Shown: positions 53,984 through 63,797 of the stretch, one piece after another
Position numbering within the stretch: position 1 is the first letter of the stretch
How the letters are laid out: every line of letters begins with the position of its first letter
Source of the DNA: Shewanella olleyana
GTDB lineage: Bacteria > Pseudomonadota > Gammaproteobacteria > Enterobacterales > Shewanellaceae
Length of the DNA: 64,000 nucleotides
Reading direction: 5' to 3'
Assembly (NCBI RefSeq): GCF_023283825.1
Contig: NZ_JAKILD010000005.1
Span: 62,001 to 126,000, forward strand
Translations under genes and position numbers: made by a program
The notes under the pieces: generated by a model
What the model was told of the DNA's origin: nothing
Database searches by the model: none
The model's input: only the letters and a program-made list of their open reading frames with translations

Positions 53984-54850
53984 TTATTTTGCTAATTCTT
54001 GCTGTAGTTTTCTAACGGCAGCTTTAATCTTACGTGTGTTTTCTGGCCCCATTCGTACCATGAATTTCTGCACGTTGGGTAGGGCTTCAAGCTTAGTATC
54101 AACAAATTGATAATTCACACTGATTGACGAAAGCTCAATAGGATCTTCGATAATCGGTGCAGCTAAGATCATTTTAAATGCATCTTGCATGCGATCTTCA
54201 AAGGTCATGTCACCATAGCCTAGTTCATCAAATGCTTGATTAAATAGAGGAGATAGCTCTTCAAAGGTGCTAACCAGTTGCTCGTCATTCATACCTGAAA
54301 TCATATCTGCGTATAAATCGTAGCGGTGGTAACTGTCTGGGTTTAAATAGGTTTTGTTGGTAATCTCACTCACACTAAAGCTGTCTTTCGGGCCTTTTAA
54401 TGGGCTCGCTTTGCGGATGACTTCACCTTGGGCCATATTATCGACAAATACTACAAACTGGCGGGCAATATCTTTTTTCAAAATGATCGATTCGATTTTC
54501 ATGCCATCAGCCATATCGATGGTCTTTTGCTCGACAAAATCATCACTTTCAGTCAGTGCCGGTAATGGTTCAACCACCACTTCAGGTTCGGCAGGAAGCA
54601 CTTCTGGCTCAATGACTTCAGGTTCTACAATCACTTCTTCAATCGGTTCTTGCTCAATAGGTTGCTCAGGCACAGGTTCAGGTAGTTGAACCGGAATAGG
54701 CTCAATGACTTCAGGTTCTTTCTCTGAAGTAAAATAAAAATAACCCGCAGCCGCTAATAATACGGCTACAGTGATTCCGATGACGCCTGCATTGCTACCA
54801 CTGGCTTTGTTTGACTGTGGTGTCGCTCTGTCTTCTTGATTGACTTGCAT
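53984..54850 (-). CDS. DUF3014 membrane-anchored protein
   Basis: A 288-residue protein with one N-terminal membrane helix (about 23-43), a Pro/Glu/Val-rich linker (repeats of EPEVIEPE type, about 50-95), and a C-terminal soluble DUF3014 domain (about 100-285: RQFVVFVDNMAQG, SYHRYDLYADMISG). Expected to face the periplasm. Role unknown. Confidence 0.85.
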   Translation of the reverse strand: MQVNQEDRATPQSNKASGSNAGVIGITVAVLLAAAGYFYFTSEKEPEVIEPIPVQLPEPVPEQPIEQEPIEEVIVEPEVIEPEVLPAEPEVVVEPLPALTESDDFVEQKTIDMADGMKIESIILKKDIARQFVVFVDNMAQGEVIRKASPLKGPKDSFSVSEITNKTYLNPDSYHRYDLYADMISGMNDEQLVSTFEELSPLFNQAFDELGYGDMTFEDRMQDAFKMILAAPIIEDPIELSSISVNYQFVDTKLEALPNVQKFMVRMGPENTRKIKAAVRKLQQELAK

Positions 54851-54982
54851 TTCTATTCCTTAGCTTTAAACGCCGAAAGTGGAACTGAACACGGGATAAA
54901 AGTATTTAACCTTAAGCTCAAATCTCATTCTGCAATATTCTTAACGCTTGTCTAGTGATAACAGACTTAGGTTAACAATAAT

Positions 54983-57064
54983 TTATGCTTGTACGTATTG
55001 TTGGCGATCACCTAACCAGCGATGAATGATGCCATCAACATTATCAGGGACTTGCTGCATCACATGTCCTGCTAGCTTTTGAGTATTCTCAATTAAATAC
55101 TGGTCCCTGACTAAATCTGCAATTTTCATTTCAGCCAGCCCAGTTTGACGAGTGCCGAGCACTTCCCCAGGGCCGCGAATTTCTAAATCTTTTTGAGCAA
55201 TCACAAAGCCATCGCTACTTTCTCTTAAGACACCTAAACGTTTGGTGGCCGTTTGAGATAAAGGGGCTTTGTAAAGTAATACACAGTGACTGGCAATGGA
55301 GCCACGTCCTACTCGGCCACGTAATTGATGAAGTTGCGCTAAACCTAATCGCTCTGGGTTTTCAATGATCATTAAACTGGCATTGGGCACATCAACGCCC
55401 ACTTCAATGACTGTGGTAGCCACTAATAAATGTAGCTCACCTGCTTTAAATTGGGCCATTATTTGCTGCTTTTCGGCGCTTTTCATGCGCCCATGTACTA
55501 GGCCAATTTTAAGCTCGGGCAGTAAGCGGCTAAGTTCTTCTGCTGTATCTTCAGCAGCTTGGCACTCTAAGACTTCCGACTCTTCGATTAAGGTACAAAC
55601 CCAATAGATTTGTCGATTGTCGTTAAGCGCCGCTTGTTTTACTCGTTCAATGATTTGATCGCGTCGGTTATCGCTAATAGCAACGGTGGACACAGGAGTA
55701 CGCCCTGGTGGTAACTCATCAATCACTGAGGTTTCTAAATCAGCGTAAGCTGTCATTGCCAGCGTACGCGGAATTGGGGTCGCGGTCATAATCAATTGAT
55801 GCGGATGAAAACCTTGGCTAACCCCTTTTTCACGTAAACCTAAACGTTGGTGCACACCAAAACGATGTTGCTCATCAATGATGATTAACGCGAGTTTGTT
55901 GAAGCTAACTTGCTCCTGAAAAATAGCATGAGTGCCAATCACCATTTGAGCGCTGCCATCTGCAATGTCAGCAAGGGATTGCGCACGAGCTTTACCTTTT
56001 AACTTACCCGCAAGCCACCCAATTTTTAGCCCCAGAGGTTCAAACCAAGCGGCAAAATTAACCGCATGTTGTTCAGCTAACAGTTCAGTGGGCGCCATCA
56101 TGGCGACTTGGTAGCCGTTTTCAATCGCTTGCAGTGCGGCAAGTGCAGCCACAAGGGTTTTACCTGAACCAACATCACCTTGCACCAAGCGCATCATAGG
56201 GGTTGGTTTTTCGATATCTAGCGAAATGTCTGCGCCAACCCTTTGCTGAGCGCCAGTAGGCTTAAAGGGTAAAGAGGTTAAAAATGGATTTAATAACTGG
56301 CCTGTCGCTGGCAAAGTCACAGCTTTATCGAGATTGTTTCGCTGACGCAGTTTAAGCATACTTAAGTTGTGAGCCAACAGTTCTTCTTGCACTAACCGCT
56401 GCTGCGCGGGGTGCATACCCAGCTCTAAGTCGGCTTGGGCAATATCATTGGGTGGTCGATGAATAAGCTGTAAAGCTTGGCCAATACTCATGTTATTGGG
56501 CTGCAACTCAATTGGCAGCAATTCGCTTAGGCCGCCTTGGGACAATTTATTAAGTGCTTGCTCAGTAAGCTTGATCCAACTGGCTTGTTTGAGGCCTTCA
56601 GTGGATGGGTAAATTGGCGTGAGTGAATCACTTAAGGCAGGGTTTTCGCCTTCTTTGATAATTTTGTATTCTGGATGAATTATCTCAAAGTGACGTTTGC
56701 CGCGTTTGATTTCGCCATAGGCACGGATAATGGCGCCGTTTTGCATGCCATTGCGCTGGGCGACAGAGAAATTGAAAAAACGTAATGTCAGCATACCGCT
56801 GTCGTCAGCAATAGTGCAGGTCAGCATCCGTCTGCGACCGGGGACAATTTGAGTCGAGATAATCTCAGCTTCAACGGTGCCATACATGGCAGGGTATAAT
56901 CCGGCAATAGGGTAGATTTGGGTGCGGTCTTCGTAGCGCATAGGTAAATGAAACAGCACATCTTGTACTGTTTTGATACCCAGCTTCTCGAGCTTTTCAG
57001 CGACTTTTTTAGCGACGCCTTTTAAGTCGGTTATAGGAACCTGATCCAATGGTTGCAAATCCAC
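54983..57064 (-). CDS. recG: ATP-dependent DNA helicase RecG
   Basis: A 693-residue replication-fork and recombination helicase. N-terminal wedge domain with OB fold (about 60-150), Walker A GDVGSGKT (296-303), DEQH box in IIDEQHRFGVHQ, MTATPIPRT, and the C-terminal QLRGRVGRG motif. It starts at GTG with AAGG before it. In E. coli recG sits in the spoT region; here spoT is also close, with several genes between. Confidence 0.97.
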   Translation of the reverse strand: MDLQPLDQVPITDLKGVAKKVAEKLEKLGIKTVQDVLFHLPMRYEDRTQIYPIAGLYPAMYGTVEAEIISTQIVPGRRRMLTCTIADDSGMLTLRFFNFSVAQRNGMQNGAIIRAYGEIKRGKRHFEIIHPEYKIIKEGENPALSDSLTPIYPSTEGLKQASWIKLTEQALNKLSQGGLSELLPIELQPNNMSIGQALQLIHRPPNDIAQADLELGMHPAQQRLVQEELLAHNLSMLKLRQRNNLDKAVTLPATGQLLNPFLTSLPFKPTGAQQRVGADISLDIEKPTPMMRLVQGDVGSGKTLVAALAALQAIENGYQVAMMAPTELLAEQHAVNFAAWFEPLGLKIGWLAGKLKGKARAQSLADIADGSAQMVIGTHAIFQEQVSFNKLALIIIDEQHRFGVHQRLGLREKGVSQGFHPHQLIMTATPIPRTLAMTAYADLETSVIDELPPGRTPVSTVAISDNRRDQIIERVKQAALNDNRQIYWVCTLIEESEVLECQAAEDTAEELSRLLPELKIGLVHGRMKSAEKQQIMAQFKAGELHLLVATTVIEVGVDVPNASLMIIENPERLGLAQLHQLRGRVGRGSIASHCVLLYKAPLSQTATKRLGVLRESSDGFVIAQKDLEIRGPGEVLGTRQTGLAEMKIADLVRDQYLIENTQKLAGHVMQQVPDNVDGIIHRWLGDRQQYVQA

Positions 57065-57282
57065 AATGCCTTTATATTGTCAGTGACGACTATATTTACG
57101 AATTACCTTTCACTCTTTTAGGGTTTAACTAAATAGAGTTATCCCAAGAGTTATCCAACTCACTATTCAGCGTTAATGCTTGCTAGGGACGATAGTACTG
57201 TAAATATATACAGATATATGGCTTATCTTAGCAGAGTTTTAAAACAAGGCAATAATATTACCCAATTCTATGCTAAGCGACT

Positions 57283-57906
57283 CTATAACCAGCCTTTTTG
57301 TTTGGCAATACGGGCGGCATCGATGCGATTGGTGGCATTGAGTTTACTGATGGCCTCCGACAGGTAGTTTCGCAACGTCCCTTCAGCAATAAATAATTGA
57401 GCTGCAATATCACTGGTGGTTAATCCTTCACTGGCAAGCCTTAGGGCTTTGCGTTCTTTGTCATTTAGCGGGTCGATATCACCAATGGCGCTTATGGCAA
57501 GTTCAGGGTCGATGACCTTCTTGCCTGACATCACTTGCTTAATCGCAGAGAGCAAGCTCTCAGTTGGCGCATCTTTTAACAAGAAACCTTCAACACCAGC
57601 GCTTAATGCACGTTTGATATAACCTGCACGGCCGAAGGTGGTTAAGATAATAATCTTGGTTTTGTGGTCTGATTCGGCTTGAAAACCTTGTAGCCATTGG
57701 GCCAGCTCAAGTCCTGTGTGTTGCGGCATTTCAATATCACTTAACAGTAAATCATATGAATGCTGCTTTAATAACGCCATTGCTTGAGCACCATCTTCTG
57801 CCTCAGTCACTTCAACTTGGCCAAGCTCAGTATCATCGGTAAGTGTTAATAACGCGGAAAGTGCACCGCGTACCATGGCCTGATCTTCAGCCAGCAAAAT
57901 TTTCAT
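57283..57906 (-). CDS. NarL-family response regulator (DesR-like)
   Basis: A 207-residue regulator. Receiver with Asp57 in LSDIEMPQHTG and Lys in LLKDAP; C-terminal LuxR helix-turn-helix (LNDKERKALRLASEGLTTSDIAAQLFIAEGTLRNYLSEAI). The receiver and HTH resemble DesR of Bacillus, which controls membrane fluidity genes, but the target here is unknown. It lies 24 nt after the kinase gene. Confidence 0.88.
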   Translation of the reverse strand: MKILLAEDQAMVRGALSALLTLTDDTELGQVEVTEAEDGAQAMALLKQHSYDLLLSDIEMPQHTGLELAQWLQGFQAESDHKTKIIILTTFGRAGYIKRALSAGVEGFLLKDAPTESLLSAIKQVMSGKKVIDPELAISAIGDIDPLNDKERKALRLASEGLTTSDIAAQLFIAEGTLRNYLSEAISKLNATNRIDAARIAKQKGWL

Positions 57907-57930
57907 TAATTAATATCCTTATTAGATTCT

Positions 57931-59094
57931 TCATTTGCAGCTGGATTCGGTAAAGCTATCAGTGGATAGAGGCAGTGAAATCGTGAATCGATATCCATCG
58001 GTAATATCATAACTAAATTGGCCAGCAAGTAGCTCAACACGCTCTCTTATACCTTTAATGCCATTGCCTTCAACAATGTCTTTAGCTGCAGCGTTGTCAC
58101 TGAATTGAATGTTGATTTGGTCATTAGCTGATTCAAATTGCCACAGACACTGAGTCGCATTGCCGTGCTTAATCGTATTATTGACCAGCTCTGTAAACAT
58201 CAGTCCTAATTGCGACTCGACTAAGCTGGGCATAGTCGGCAGCGAGCCACTGACATGAACCTCTATGCTTTGCTCGCGCAAAAGCTCGGTTAATTGCTGT
58301 AGCGTGTTGGCAAGCCCTTTATGTTTATAGTCTGATACGGTTTGGCGTATTTGGCTTAAACTGTCTCGAGCGATATCAGCAAGCTGCTTAAGGTGCTCTT
58401 GAGCTAAAGGTAAGTTGCCTGTTTCAACTAACTTCTCAGCCAGCTGGGCTTTAAGGGCAATTGAGGACAAGTTGTGACCCATAATATCGTGTAAATCTCG
58501 GGCAATACGTTCACGCTCTAATGCAGTCGCAAGACTGGCGATTTCATCTTTAGATTGGCGCTGTTGGCGTCTTACTCGTTCATTATTGTGCTCGATGACA
58601 CCAAATACACCGACAACAAACACGATAAGCATGCCATAAAGCGGGAAGTAATAGCCCTGAAAACCAACTAGGTAATCAAGTATCCACAGCCAAGTCGAAA
58701 TAATGATAAAACTTATCACAGCTGTGCGAAGTGAATAGAAAAAACCAATAAAGAACGCAGCAAAGCTGAAAAATGAAATTGCACCAGCGGTAAAGGGGGC
58801 GGCAATACTCGCCGTGAACAGCATTAAGCCGATGGGGTAAATGGCCTTTGTTGATGAACTTTTATATGCCCAAAAGTAGCTATATAAAAAAGGCACCAAC
58901 AGCAGCAGGCTGACACTGACTCTTAATAAATCATCCTGTAAAAAATACAAAGGAATAAAGTAAAAAATCAAATTGATCAGATACACCCATGCTGTTTTTT
59001 GCTTATAAGCTCTTTCTGGGTGGCAAATATCTTGAGTGGTCATATCCTTGTGAACCATTCCTTGTTTGTTGGCTGATAATTGTGGGTTATTCAT
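57931..59094 (-). CDS. HisKA_3 sensor histidine kinase (DesK-like)
   Basis: A 387-residue membrane kinase: about five or six helices (about 35-170), then His202 in ERERIARDLHDIMGHNLSSIALK, and a C-terminal HATPase with GNGIKGIRERVELL. The topology resembles DesK-type thermosensors. A good AAGGAAAGG ribosome site supports the start at 59094. It pairs with the adjacent NarL-type regulator. Confidence 0.88.
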   Translation of the reverse strand: MNNPQLSANKQGMVHKDMTTQDICHPERAYKQKTAWVYLINLIFYFIPLYFLQDDLLRVSVSLLLLVPFLYSYFWAYKSSSTKAIYPIGLMLFTASIAAPFTAGAISFFSFAAFFIGFFYSLRTAVISFIIISTWLWILDYLVGFQGYYFPLYGMLIVFVVGVFGVIEHNNERVRRQQRQSKDEIASLATALERERIARDLHDIMGHNLSSIALKAQLAEKLVETGNLPLAQEHLKQLADIARDSLSQIRQTVSDYKHKGLANTLQQLTELLREQSIEVHVSGSLPTMPSLVESQLGLMFTELVNNTIKHGNATQCLWQFESANDQINIQFSDNAAAKDIVEGNGIKGIRERVELLAGQFSYDITDGYRFTISLPLSTDSFTESSCK

Positions 59095-59170
59095 AACCTT
59101 TCCTTAAGAAGTTAACATACTGCTACTCATTAACAATGGGTAGCAGTTGCTATCGTTATCTAATATTGGG

Positions 59171-59848
59171 TTATTCAGCTGCAGGTGGGTTTAACAGAAA
59201 GTTAGCCCATGCGTATTTAGGATCAATATCGATAGCTTGTTGCCAGTCTTGCTCTGCGCCTTGTTGATTACCTAACTCTTGTTGAGCAAGTCCACGCCAC
59301 GTATACGCTTCGCTGTGTCCCCAGCAAATGTCATCACAAGGGTTTTGATAACGCTCAATGGCAACTGAAGCAAATTGTTTGGCTTTTTCCATGCCTCCAC
59401 CGTATTCCGTAGGGGTATAAAAGGCACTCATGGCTTTGACTAGTGCAATGCGAGGGTTATTAGGTGTTAACTGTTCTGCGCGCTCAAGTAGCACACCAGA
59501 TTTCATCCCTAATATTTGCCCTTTGCTTGGGTCTGCTGATATTTGCATGCCATAAACTGAGGCGAGTAATGCCATTGATTCAGCATCATCTTCACGAGTA
59601 AGAATACTTTCTAAGGTTGATTGTGCTTCATCAAGAGCACGTTTTGAAACGCTACGTTGACCAACAATATTCGCTGTAATTGCTGTGCGGTATTCTGCAT
59701 AAGCATGTTCGTAATCCACGCTTTGTTCACTAATCTGTTTAAGCTCATTGATGTTCATTGTGTTGGCAGCGGCATCAATTGCGCTGATATCTGCCAAGCT
59801 GCTATGGCTGACTAATGACAAGGTTACTGCGATAAATAATGTTTTCAT
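59171..59848 (-). CDS. Secreted TPR-repeat protein
   Basis: A 225-residue protein with a signal peptide ending near SLA and a TPR-like helical domain. The last repeat reads SEAYTWRGLAQQELGNQQGAEQDWQQAIDIDPKYAWANF. It lies 76 nt upstream of the kinase gene on the same strand and may belong to the same unit, perhaps as an accessory or a target. Function unknown. Confidence 0.75.
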   Translation of the reverse strand: MKTLFIAVTLSLVSHSSLADISAIDAAANTMNINELKQISEQSVDYEHAYAEYRTAITANIVGQRSVSKRALDEAQSTLESILTREDDAESMALLASVYGMQISADPSKGQILGMKSGVLLERAEQLTPNNPRIALVKAMSAFYTPTEYGGGMEKAKQFASVAIERYQNPCDDICWGHSEAYTWRGLAQQELGNQQGAEQDWQQAIDIDPKYAWANFLLNPPAAE

Positions 59849-59992
59849 GATTAACTCCGTTTAACTCAATTTAGTGTGGGTTGTTTTTTAGTACAGAGCT
59901 AGTATTCAAGATTTGGCTAAATTAGTGCAGGCACAAACGTCATCAGTTTGGTGTGACAAATGTCATGGATGTATTTTCAATGGCGTAAAATG

Positions 59993-60026
59993 CAAAACGC
60001 CAGCCTATTGCATCAATAGACTGGCG
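59993..60026 (-). terminator. Terminator of the antiporter gene
   Basis: Arms CGCCAGCCTATTG and CAATAGACTGGCG around a 3-nt loop; the minus-strand tail is TTTTGCATTTT. Confidence 0.8.
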
Positions 60027-60095
60027 CTTGAAAAAGGCTAGCGTTTAAAAGACTGGCTTTGAAATAGACCTGTGTTTGAAAAGAGGAGTGAAGCC

Positions 60096-61022
60096 TTACG
60101 CTTGCAAGACTAAATAACCGATATAACCAAGATAACTGAGAACTAAAAAGCTAGCTTCACGGCGACCTATACGCAGCCCTGTATAAGCAAAAGGCAGTAA
60201 TACCATCGCCAGCGCTATCATAGTGAACCAATCAAGGGAGCTAATTTCGCTGTTCAAAATTGGATGAATTAACGCTGTTACACCTAAAATACCTAAGATA
60301 TTAAATAGGTTTGAGCCAATAACGTTGCCAATGGCAATATCACTTTCGCCTTTCATTGCCGCAACGATAGAGGTAACTAACTCTGGCATGCTTGTCCCAA
60401 TCGCGACGATGGTTAAGCCGATAATCACTTCACTAATGCCAAACGATTTCGCCATAGCAACCGCGCCATCAACAAATAAAATACCACCGCCCACAAGCAT
60501 AGAAATACCAATAATGATTAATACTATTGATAGCCAATTACTTTGTGAATTCGCCGCTAAACCTTCGTCATTACTTTGCTTGTCTGCAGTAAAATAGCTA
60601 AAAGATAAGTAACCGACGAGCAAGGTTGTCAGCAACATTCCATCCCAAATGCTTAAGCCCCCATCTAATAATAAGCTCCAAAACAGCACTGAAGCGGCAA
60701 TCATGATTGGAATATCACGGCGCACCATTTGTGATTCAATTTTTATTGGACGAATGAGTGCGGTAATACCCAAAATTAAACCGATATTGGCAATGTTTGA
60801 GCCAATTACGTTACCTAATGCGATGCCACTATTGCCCGCCATCGCAGACTTTACACTGACCGCAAGCTCAGGTGCACTGGTACCAAAAGCCACAATGGTG
60901 AGACCGATGATTAACGGCGTCAGTCCTAATTTTAGTGCTATCTGACTCGCACCTCGCACTAGGGCTTCAGCTCCTATGGTTAGGATTAAAAAACCGCCAA
61001 TAATCGATAGTAGAATTAACAT
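60096..61022 (-). CDS. CaCA-family Ca2+/Na+ antiporter (YrbG-like)
   Basis: A 308-residue inner-membrane protein with ten helices in two inverted halves. Each half has the alpha-repeat motifs: GTSAPELAVS with GNVIGSNIANIG, and GTSMPELVTS with GNVIGSNLFNILG. These Glu and Asn residues bind the cation. It is expected to export Ca2+ in exchange for Na+ or H+, but E. coli YrbG has no settled physiology. Monocistronic. Confidence 0.9.
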   Translation of the reverse strand: MLILLSIIGGFLILTIGAEALVRGASQIALKLGLTPLIIGLTIVAFGTSAPELAVSVKSAMAGNSGIALGNVIGSNIANIGLILGITALIRPIKIESQMVRRDIPIMIAASVLFWSLLLDGGLSIWDGMLLTTLLVGYLSFSYFTADKQSNDEGLAANSQSNWLSIVLIIIGISMLVGGGILFVDGAVAMAKSFGISEVIIGLTIVAIGTSMPELVTSIVAAMKGESDIAIGNVIGSNLFNILGILGVTALIHPILNSEISSLDWFTMIALAMVLLPFAYTGLRIGRREASFLVLSYLGYIGYLVLQA

Positions 61023-61135
61023 GATTAACGCTCACAAGTGGGGTAAATCGAAAAGGATGGCAAGCATAGAGCCTTTTGTACTTTGCGCAATTTAATTTAG
61101 TGGTTGCAGGGTTAAATTTCGTTAATTCAGCCAAT

Positions 61136-61162
61136 AAAAAGGGCGCACTAAATAGTGCGCCC
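61136..61162 (-). terminator. Terminator of the acyl-CoA synthetase gene
   Basis: Perfect palindrome GGGCGCACTAA/TTAGTGCGCCC (no more than a pair of loop bases), followed on the minus strand by TTTTTATTGG, 36 nt past the stop. Confidence 0.9.
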
Positions 61163-61197
61163 AATAGGTTAATCAATGTCGAAAGTATCCCTGCAAG

Positions 61198-62853
61198 TTA
61201 CAGCTCGTCTTCCCAAGTTACTTTAGCACCACGTACACCATCAACTTTAGCGCTAAATTGCTTTTCAAGTACATGACGCTTAATTTTTAACGTTGGTGTT
61301 AGCGCATCATTTTCAACAGTCCAAGGTTCAGTCACCACAACAACAGCATCCACATGTTCATGTGATTCAAGATTTGGATTAATGCTATCAAGTGTTGCTT
61401 TAAGCGATGAGCGCACTTCTTCACGAGGTTGCAAAGCTGAGCCTTCAGATAACTGCACTAAGGCCACAGGATGTGGTAAACCAGACCCAATCACACATAA
61501 CAATTCAATATGTGAATCTTGGGCTAACTTACGCTCAATTGGCACTGGCGCAACATACTTACCTTTAGAGGTTTTAAAGTTATCTTTTACACGACCAGTA
61601 ATTGAAATGTAGCCATCTTCATCGATTTCACATAAATCACCGGTATGGAAAAAACCATCTTCATCAAAACAAGCTTTGGTGGCTTCTTCTTGCTTATAGT
61701 AGCCCGTCATTAAACCAGGGCTTTTAACCATTAGCTCGCCATCATCAGTGCGGCGCACTTGGCAGCCTTCGACTGGGCGACCCACGGTGCCAATTTTACT
61801 GACATCGAATGGGAAGTTAATAATTGAATAAGCACAGTTTTCGGTCATACCCCAAGCTTCTGAGATATTCATTCCAATTTTGTTGTACCACTCCAATTGT
61901 GTCGGCGGAATTGGCGCAGAACCAGAACCTAATAAGCGGCAATGCTCAAGGCCCAATCCTTTTTGAATCTTACGTTTAACTAGGCTGCTAATAATGGGGA
62001 TTTTAAGTAAGAAGTCCAGTTTAGCTTCACCCGCTTTATTAATAATGTTGAGCTGAAACAGAGTCCATAAACGCGGCACTGAAAAGAATACTGTCGGTCT
62101 ACAGCGCTGAACGTCAGCCACAAACGAATCTAGGCTTTCAACAAATGCAACCGAAGAGCCTGAATAGAAAGACGAGCCTTGAATAGCCACACGTTCAGTA
62201 ATGTGCGCTAAAGGCAGGTAAGACAATAAGCGATCTGCAGTATTGGTTTTTAAATCACGCACTACCGCCTCACAAGTCCAGCCGTAGCTACCAAAGGTCT
62301 GCATTGCACCTTTAGGTTTACCGGTTGAACCTGAGGTATAAATTAACGTCATCATTTGCTCAGCTGATGGCGTAGGTGCATCAACGAGTGGGGTGCCTAA
62401 TTCAAGGAACTTTTCCCAATGGTACTGAGCGGGCATAGTTTCGTATGGCATAGAAATACGTAGAATTTCGCCACCGACACCGGCTTCTTGATCAGCCCAG
62501 TAATCTAATTTACCCGTGAAAATGGCTTTCGCGCCGCTATGTTCAAGGACATAACGAATCGTTTCTGCGTTGGCAGTCGGATAAATTGGCACACTGATAT
62601 AGCCGCCATACATTAAGGCTAAGTCGGTGATAAACCACTCGGCGCAGTTTTTTGATAACACAGCAATTTTATCACCTGGCTCAAGGCCTAAATGACGTAA
62701 CGCGCCCGCTACTTGCTGTACTTTTTGTTGTACTTCACGCCAGGTAAAGTCAACGTATTGACCATTAATTGGTTGGCGTAAATATACCGTGTCGCCTTGA
62801 GTCTCAACCCAGTGCGATAACATTTCTACCGGCGTTTTCATTAGATTTTCCAT
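61198..62853 (-). CDS. Long-chain acyl-CoA synthetase (AMP-forming)
   Basis: A 551-residue ANL enzyme. P-loop YTSGSTGKPKGAM, A5 motif EAWGMTENCAYS, and the C-terminal GRVKDNFKTSKGKYVAP stretch are intact. This type (FadD15/eukaryotic-like with YLPLAHITERV) activates fatty acids to acyl-CoA at the membrane face. The ATG at 62853 is preferred over an upstream TTG. Fatty-acid uptake or turnover is likely; the pigment cluster has its own ligase. Confidence 0.9.
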   Translation of the reverse strand: MENLMKTPVEMLSHWVETQGDTVYLRQPINGQYVDFTWREVQQKVQQVAGALRHLGLEPGDKIAVLSKNCAEWFITDLALMYGGYISVPIYPTANAETIRYVLEHSGAKAIFTGKLDYWADQEAGVGGEILRISMPYETMPAQYHWEKFLELGTPLVDAPTPSAEQMMTLIYTSGSTGKPKGAMQTFGSYGWTCEAVVRDLKTNTADRLLSYLPLAHITERVAIQGSSFYSGSSVAFVESLDSFVADVQRCRPTVFFSVPRLWTLFQLNIINKAGEAKLDFLLKIPIISSLVKRKIQKGLGLEHCRLLGSGSAPIPPTQLEWYNKIGMNISEAWGMTENCAYSIINFPFDVSKIGTVGRPVEGCQVRRTDDGELMVKSPGLMTGYYKQEEATKACFDEDGFFHTGDLCEIDEDGYISITGRVKDNFKTSKGKYVAPVPIERKLAQDSHIELLCVIGSGLPHPVALVQLSEGSALQPREEVRSSLKATLDSINPNLESHEHVDAVVVVTEPWTVENDALTPTLKIKRHVLEKQFSAKVDGVRGAKVTWEDEL

Positions 62854-63249
62854 CGACAATTCCGTGTTCGTTTTTGTTTTAATGTAGGACGTACATATTT
62901 CAATGTCATTAACGCAATAATCTATTGTAATCGGATTGAATATCTAAGCAGTTCAGACCAGTCTCAATTAGCTTTAAATGGGCTTTATGCAGTAAAAGCG
63001 AATGGCTATTACTGGATGAAAAACCTTAAAGCTTATTTCGACCAGCCCCCATTGAACGGTAAGATATTGAATAAGATTGGTATCAGTATGGCTTTATAAA
63101 GATACCTGCGCAAACGATAACCTATAAAATTTAGGTAATTACGACTAATAAACTAGCAGGTTTCGCTGAAAAGTGAACCACTATCGAGTAATAGCTCTAA
63201 TAAAAAGGGCGCCATTAGGCGCCCTGTAGTGGAAAAGTCGGTTTGTGAC
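62854..63249. other. Intergenic region upstream of the acyl-CoA synthetase
   Basis: About 390 nt between two minus-strand genes. It carries the acyl-CoA synthetase promoter (not resolved) and the RidA terminator at its right end. No palindromic operator or open frame with a ribosome site is seen. Confidence 0.4.
63202..63224 (-). terminator. Terminator of the ridA/spoT unit
   Basis: Arms GGGCGCC and GGCGCCC around ATTA, followed on the minus strand by TTTTTATT. Confidence 0.88.
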
Positions 63250-63633
63250 CTAGATCTCCATTATTCCATCCATTTCGACTAAAGAGCCTTTTGGCAGCTG
63301 TTTTACCCCAATTGCAGCTCGTGCTGGGTAAGGTTGAGTGAAATAACGCGCCATAATTTCATTTACAGTGGCAAAGTGCGATAAATCAATCAGGAAAATA
63401 TTTAGCTTAACGATATCAGCCATGGTGCCGCCAGCAGCTTCAGTCACAGCAGTTAAGTTTTCAAATACTTGAACCACTTGATCAGAGAAGTCATCGCTAA
63501 CCATTTCCATGGTGCTTGGTACGAGTGGGATTTGGCCCGATAGGTAAACAGTGCTACCTACTTTTACAGCTTGAGAATATGTGCCAATTGCTTGTGGAGC
63601 TTTATCGGTTGCGATAATGATTTTTTCTGCCAT
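63250..63633 (-). CDS. RidA-family enamine/imine deaminase
   Basis: A 127-residue RidA (YjgF) protein that hydrolyses reactive 2-aminoacrylate and similar imines. [27 protein letters not shown], the catalytic-Arg stretch [22 protein letters not shown] and length are typical. The ATG at 63633 has GAGGG before it; the longer frame to 63729 is rejected. It sits 164 nt after spoT, a common neighbour. Confidence 0.94.
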   Translation of the reverse strand: MAEKIIIATDKAPQAIGTYSQAVKVGSTVYLSGQIPLVPSTMEMVSDDFSDQVVQVFENLTAVTEAAGGTMADIVKLNIFLIDLSHFATVNEIMARYFTQPYPARAAIGVKQLPKGSLVEMDGIMEI

Positions 63634-63797
63634 GACGCCCTCTACGAATTTAAAATCTGCGAGATGAATAAAAGATGCAAACACACCTAAACCGAGTGAG
63701 TCAGTTAGGAGAGTTAAATCAGCAAACAAACCTAAGCTGACTCATAAAGTTAGAGTTATTCAGCTTAGGAAAGTGAGATATTAGGTTAGCAATCTTA

